NCBI RefSeq assembly: GCF_030272695.1 | Contig: NZ_JARFYN010000027.1 | Span: 23,960 to 87,959 of the forward strand | Reading direction: 5' to 3' | Length of the DNA stretch: 64,000 nucleotides | Source: Martinezella calliandrae | Lineage (GTDB): Bacteria; Pseudomonadota; Alphaproteobacteria; Rhizobiales; Rhizobiaceae | Shown: positions 60,988 through 64,000 of the stretch, piece after piece | How positions within the stretch are numbered: the stretch's first letter is position 1 | How the letters are laid out: every line of letters begins with the position of its first letter | The notes under the pieces: generated by a model | Seen by the model: the letters and a program-made list of their open reading frames with translations, nothing else | What the model was told of the DNA's origin: nothing | The model's database searches: none | Translations under genes and position numbers: made by a program

Positions 60988-61517
60988 TGGCGGAGCAGGA
61001 GGACATCCGGATACGACCGGCAGCCGTCGCTGATGCCACGGCAATCGCCGTACTGCATGTGGCCGTTTGGCGTGACACCTACCGCGAGCTTGCGCCGGTA
61101 GAAGCGTTTCGTGTGCTTGATGAAGCCTACCGGGAAGCCAAATGGGCGGCTGCATTGGCCAAACCCGATCGTCATCAGCTGGTACTCGTCGCTGAACAGG
61201 GCAATCGCTTGGTTGGCATCGGCGCGCCATCGCAGGCCGCCTTCGAAGGGCGGGGGGAAGTACGGTCTCTCTATGTCGATCCTGCTATTAAGCGCAGGGG
61301 TGTCGGCCGCCGTCTAATGGGCAAACTGGCAGCATATCTTGCCGGCCTGCATTATCCCGGCGCCGCGCTGGGGGTTGTCGTCGGCAACGATCCGGCGATC
61401 GCATTCTATCAGTCGCTGGGCGGACGGATGATTGGGCTCTATGCCGATCCTGGACCGATCTGGCGATCGGATAACATTGTCGTCGCGTGGGACGATTTGT
61501 CATTACTGATGATGTAG
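60987..61517 (+). CDS. GNAT-family N-acetyltransferase
   Basis: A 176-residue GNAT domain. The acetyl-CoA site is VRSLYVDPAIKRRGVGRRLM (motif A, Arg/Gln-x-x-Gly-x-Gly/Ala equivalent RRGVGR) and motif B ALGVVVGNDPAIAFYQSLGG. It starts at ATG 60987, whose A is the last base of the permease stop, so the three genes 59303-61517 form one operon. Acceptor unknown. Confidence 0.88.
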   Translation: MAEQEDIRIRPAAVADATAIAVLHVAVWRDTYRELAPVEAFRVLDEAYREAKWAAALAKPDRHQLVLVAEQGNRLVGIGAPSQAAFEGRGEVRSLYVDPAIKRRGVGRRLMGKLAAYLAGLHYPGAALGVVVGNDPAIAFYQSLGGRMIGLYADPGPIWRSDNIVVAWDDLSLLMM

Positions 61518-62069
61518 CCCGCGTCGTTGATGTGTCTGAAGTCCGCCATCTTCTGTCGCTTGAGATGGCTAGGGGCGACTTTGAACCGCTGATCCAGCGC
61601 GGGCACGTTCACGAATGCACCGATCGACGCTCACCACAGTCTCGCAGAGACGGCGACACGGGTGCCCAAAGGTGTGGTGTGCCTCGGATCCGTTGTCCGT
61701 GGTTCACACGGGGAATGTCGGGTCAATAACTTTTAATGGTCCATTGCACGTTTCCTTCGGTCGCTCCTTCGGCATCCAAGGCTGAGCCTGTTCGCGTGAA
61801 CGGGCCTGTTTCCATAGCCGGTTCAAACTCATCTCGAAGAGGGTAGTAGACCAGAAGTATAGTTCGACGTTACTTTAGTATTGAAAATGTAACGCAATAT
61901 GTATTGCTAAGAAATGCGTTTGGCAGAGTAATGAGAAATCGACCTGAAACATAAACAATCCATTAGCTCTGTAGCTTAGTGGCATCTTATGAGTCTTCTG
62001 CCATCGTGCTCATCGTCGTAGGCAACAACGACAGCGCGCACGGTCAACCATATTGACCGCGCACATGAT
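61518..62069. other. Gene-free region with a 7-bp-arm inverted repeat
   Basis: No convincing gene in 550 bases; the DNA from about 61840 is A+T-rich and untypical. CGGTCAA/TTGACCG (62041-62059) with flanking GCGC forms a hairpin just left of the coiled-coil gene terminator. The words near 61970 that look like a tRNA start do not continue into a cloverleaf. Confidence 0.45.
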
Positions 62070-62072
62070 GAG

Positions 62073-62097
62073 GCTGGCCCGGGTCGCCCGAGCCAGC
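62073..62097 (-). terminator. Hairpin after the coiled-coil gene
   Basis: GCTGGC and GCCAGC enclose GGG/CCC pairs (arms about 11 nt, 62073-62097) three bases after the stop codon on the minus strand. It has no T-run, so the efficiency is uncertain. Confidence 0.55.
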
Positions 62098-62099
62098 TT

Positions 62100-62597
62100 C
62101 TAGTTCGGCCGAATGCCGCCTGGAAGTTTCGCGGACACGAGGGCGAGTTCCAGCCGCTCGATCTTCTCTTCCGCTGGGTCGAGATCCTCATAGAGCTCAT
62201 CGATCAAAGGCGTGGCGCTGCGATAATCATCGTTCTCCTGCTGCAGCGTGGCGATCTGGTCGAGCATATTGCCGACGAACCTGTCGGTTGCATTTGCGCT
62301 CTCGGCACCGGAGGAGATCGGGGTATTGATCGTCGCCTGAGCTTCGGCAAGCTCGGCGGCATGTCGGATCTCCATGTCGACCATCTGGCGGCGCATGGCG
62401 GTGGCGTTGAGGCGCGAGGCCAGCAGTTCCTTCTGCGCCGCGAGGGAGACGTGGCTGGCGTTGATCTCATGCTCAAGGTTGGCGACGCGGACTGCCGTCT
62501 TCGCGATATGCGCATCAAGGCTGCCGACCACCTCATGCCGTTCGGCGAGAGCATTTTCGAGTTCGCCGATGCGGCTTTCGGATTGCGAGAGGGTCAT
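62100..62597 (-). CDS. Coiled-coil hypothetical protein
   Basis: A 165-residue, almost wholly helical protein with heptad-like Leu/Ile/Val spacing from residue 5 to about 95 (SRIGELENALAERHEVVGSL and NLEHEINASHVSLAAQKELL) and again in DQIATLQQENDDYR and EEKIERLELALVSAKLPGG. No signal peptide or membrane span. ATG 62597 follows GGAG by 8 nt. I do not recognise a family; it might be part of an envelope or polysaccharide complex, as similar coiled-coil ends occur in such proteins, but this is a guess. Confidence 0.65.
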   Translation of the reverse strand: MTLSQSESRIGELENALAERHEVVGSLDAHIAKTAVRVANLEHEINASHVSLAAQKELLASRLNATAMRRQMVDMEIRHAAELAEAQATINTPISSGAESANATDRFVGNMLDQIATLQQENDDYRSATPLIDELYEDLDPAEEKIERLELALVSAKLPGGIRPN

Positions 62598-62669
62598 CGG
62601 TCGCTCCAGCGGTGGGTCTGGTTTCGACACAGGCGGCAGAGATGCGGGAGCGCGATGGTCGCCTCTTTT

Positions 62670-62703
62670 GGGCAGCGGCCGGCATTGGGCAGCGGCCGGC
62701 ATT
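62670..62703. repeat. Perfect 17-bp tandem duplication
   Basis: GGGCAGCGGCCGGCATT occurs twice in a row (62670-62686 and 62687-62703) upstream of the coiled-coil gene, touching the 3' end of the small minus-strand frame at 62702. It looks like a recent slippage duplication and could alter spacing of a promoter. Confidence 0.8.
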
Positions 62704-62938
62704 AGGCAGGCACCGGACATGTCGCGAATTCGATATTGATCAGGAACGACTGCAGCGAAATCAGCGTAAAGCGGTGATCGTGCCCGATAGATGTCGTGAA
62801 ATCATTTTTGTCAGCGGCGATCGCGGCGGCGATCGCTTCCAAAGTGTCGAAGGGTCGGCTCTCGCGGCACATCCCGCGACTGTTACCGGGCGCATAATAG
62901 ACGAGATCCGGATAAGCCGTCTCTGGAACTAGTTGCAC
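62702..62938 (-). CDS. Small hypothetical protein, about 78 aa
   Basis: A frame with fair rhizobial codon use. From a possible GTG start at 62938 it reads VQLVPETAYPDLVYYAPGNS, RGMCRESRPFDTLEAIAAAI, and ends FLINIEFATCPVPA. The frame is open up to 63028, where an ATG gives a longer, less natural start. It precedes the coiled-coil gene on the same strand. No family recognised; it may be real because the C-terminal part is rich in third-position GC. Confidence 0.4.
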   Translation of the reverse strand: MQLVPETAYPDLVYYAPGNSRGMCRESRPFDTLEAIAAAIAADKNDFTTSIGHDHRFTLISLQSFLINIEFATCPVPA

Positions 62939-63028
62939 GGTCGGCCACCAAAAAATACCCAATTTTCCCTGACGTCCACGTCGGCATAAATGGGGAATTT
63001 TACTTCGGCACTTCTGAGGAAAATTCAC

Positions 63029-63354
63029 GCGGCATTGACAAGGAGGGACAAACGGTCCGCCCTGCCGCTGTCATTGCGCGCATGGACACATCAAATTTTC
63101 AGCCATTCCCCAGTCTTACGCCTGGGAATAGTATGGGTAGAATTACCATGAAGTTTTTGGCCGTCTCAATGAATCTGCCATGTTTGGGAAACTGGAAGCC
63201 CTTCTGAGGGCGGCCACGGTCGCCGGAACCGATATCCCTAGTCGGACTGCGGGACGGCCGGTGGCCGCACAGCTCGCTCTGGGACCAAAGTCCAATCCTC
63301 TTATCGCTGCTTTGTGTTACAATCCGTAAGTTTCGGTATAGAAAGGAGGCGCAA
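63029..63354. other. Gene-free region upstream of the BA14K-like gene
   Basis: No gene is seen. The inverted repeat ATTCCCCAG / CCTGGGAAT (about 63093-63117) may be an operator or attenuator. The region must contain the promoter of the BA14K-like gene, whose ribosome site AAGGAGG lies at 63343-63349. Confidence 0.45.
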
Positions 63355-63786
63355 ATGCGCAGTTTCGTTTCACTAATTGCCAGGGCGGCAGCGATTGCTG
63401 CCTTTACCTCCGGATCGGTTCATGCGATGCCCATGCCGGAGATCCAGGAATTCGTCGCGGCCGGACCGACACACAATATCCAAGTAGTCGACTGGCACGG
63501 CGGCTGGAGTGGTGGCCACGGCAGCGGCGGCTGGGGCGGGTGGCATGACGGCTGTGGCAGCTACCACGGCTGTGGTGGCTACTACGGCGGCTATCACCAC
63601 CACAACGACGATTGGGTTCCGTTAGCGGCGTTTGGAGCAGGAGCCCTGATTGGCGCTCTCGTGGCCCAGCCCCACTACTATTCGCAACCCCACTACTATC
63701 ACCGGACCTACTATCATCAGTCGGGTCATTATGCGTGGTGCGCAGGGCGATACCACCCCTATCGATGCTATGTTACGCACTATTGA
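63355..63786 (+). CDS. BA14K-like secreted Gly/His/Tyr-rich protein
   Basis: A 143-residue exported protein. Signal peptide MRSFVSLIARAAAIAAFTSG with cleavage after SVHA. A low-complexity stretch follows (GGWSGGHGSGGWGGWHDG, then GGYYGGYHHHND), then one hydrophobic segment LAAFGAGALIGALVAQ, and the end HYAWCAGRYHPYRCYVTHY, which is a shortened form of the BA14K motif (WC--RY-SYR). AAGGAGG precedes the ATG. BA14K proteins are lectin-like surface antigens first described in Brucella; function here is unknown. Confidence 0.8.
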   Translation: MRSFVSLIARAAAIAAFTSGSVHAMPMPEIQEFVAAGPTHNIQVVDWHGGWSGGHGSGGWGGWHDGCGSYHGCGGYYGGYHHHNDDWVPLAAFGAGALIGALVAQPHYYSQPHYYHRTYYHQSGHYAWCAGRYHPYRCYVTHY

Positions 63787-63886
63787 TCCGGATCAGCGGC
63801 GCTTCGGTGATGCTAAGCAAGCAAGCTGTCGGTTAACGCTCACCGCTCTCCAGAACCTAAACAAACCAGTGCATAGCTGATTAAAG

Positions 63887-64000
63887 CTACGCCGCCGTCT
63901 TGTTGTCTGGTTCCTGCTTCCCGCGCAAGTCCACGACTTGTCGCATCGAGGCTCGTTTCACGCGGGGCTTGCGTCCCGCGCCAGAGCGTTCCTCTCCACA
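63887..64000 (-). CDS. C-terminal end of an unidentified protein (5' end outside window)
   Basis: A frame running in from the right window edge with strong third-position GC ends at TAG 63887-63889. The visible tail includes KPRVKRASMRQVVDL and ends RGKQEPDNKTAA. It is basic and has no recognisable motif. It converges with the BA14K-like gene at a distance of about 100 nt. Confidence 0.4.
   Translation of the reverse strand, partial: CGEERSGAGRKPRVKRASMRQVVDLRGKQEPDNKTAA

Noticed and set aside
61968..61992. Text resembling the start of a tRNA (GCTCTGTAGCTTAGTGGCA)
   Set aside because: No anticodon stem or T-arm follows at the right distance.
1..64000. CRISPR array
   Set aside because: No regularly spaced direct repeats were seen; the tandem repeats found are protein-level Sel1 repeats or a single 17-bp duplication.

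Overview
The window is a chromosomal stretch of an alphaproteobacterium of the Rhizobiaceae, most likely Rhizobium in the broad sense. The evidence is the complete acpXL-fabZXL-fabF2XL-fabF1XL-adhXL-lpxXL lipid A long-chain acyl cluster, choline uptake genes of the choXWV type beside a betaine-homocysteine methyltransferase, the aerobic cobalamin route with P. denitrificans-type genes (cobN, cobO, cobW, cobE), an extended UvrB, a BA14K-like protein, and RIME-like intergenic repeats. Coding DNA is GC-rich with strong third-position GC. I see no rRNA or tRNA gene.

Layout. 1-5.3 kb: the 3' end of glf (UDP-galactopyranose mutase), then bmt and choVWX on the minus strand (choline uptake and betaine-dependent methionine synthesis). 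6.1-28.2 kb: cobalamin synthesis in separate blocks: cobQ; a large B12 riboswitch with a 30-codon leader ORF followed by cobP-cobW-cobN-cupin-cobO; cobE; and the tightly overlapped cobA-cobB-cobC-cobD. Between cobO and cobE lies an accessory patch (17.1-19.7 kb) with a HipA-kinase protein carrying an AbiEi-like N-terminal region, two palindromes directly upstream of it, and a scar of integrase and IS3-type transposase sequence. An XRE regulator/SnoaL pair and a TSUP transporter follow. A ClC channel and a nucleoside hydrolase are also interleaved.

28.3-35.4 kb: an L,D-transpeptidase, the VLCFA lipid A cluster and a PAS protein. 35.7-38.8 kb: divergent znuA and znuCB-zur zinc uptake with shared operator candidates. 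38.9-43.1 kb: gamma carbonic anhydrase, FAH-family hydrolase, DMT exporter, dusA, cold shock protein. 43.6-52.1 kb: a class III nucleotide cyclase, a fused permease/ATPase ABC exporter (SbmA/BacA-like or Rv1819c-like architecture), uvrB and an MFS transporter. 52.1-64 kb: mostly envelope and hypothetical genes (Sel1 repeat proteins, PhyH dioxygenase, hotdog thioesterase, extensin-like lipoprotein, ABC-2 exporter, GNAT, coiled-coil protein, BA14K-like protein).

The best candidates for something new are the AbiEi-like/HipA protein with its twin palindromes, the DMSP-lyase-like cupin embedded by start/stop overlaps between cobN and cobO, and the B12 riboswitch with long peripheral insertions and a leader ORF ending 3 nt before cobP.
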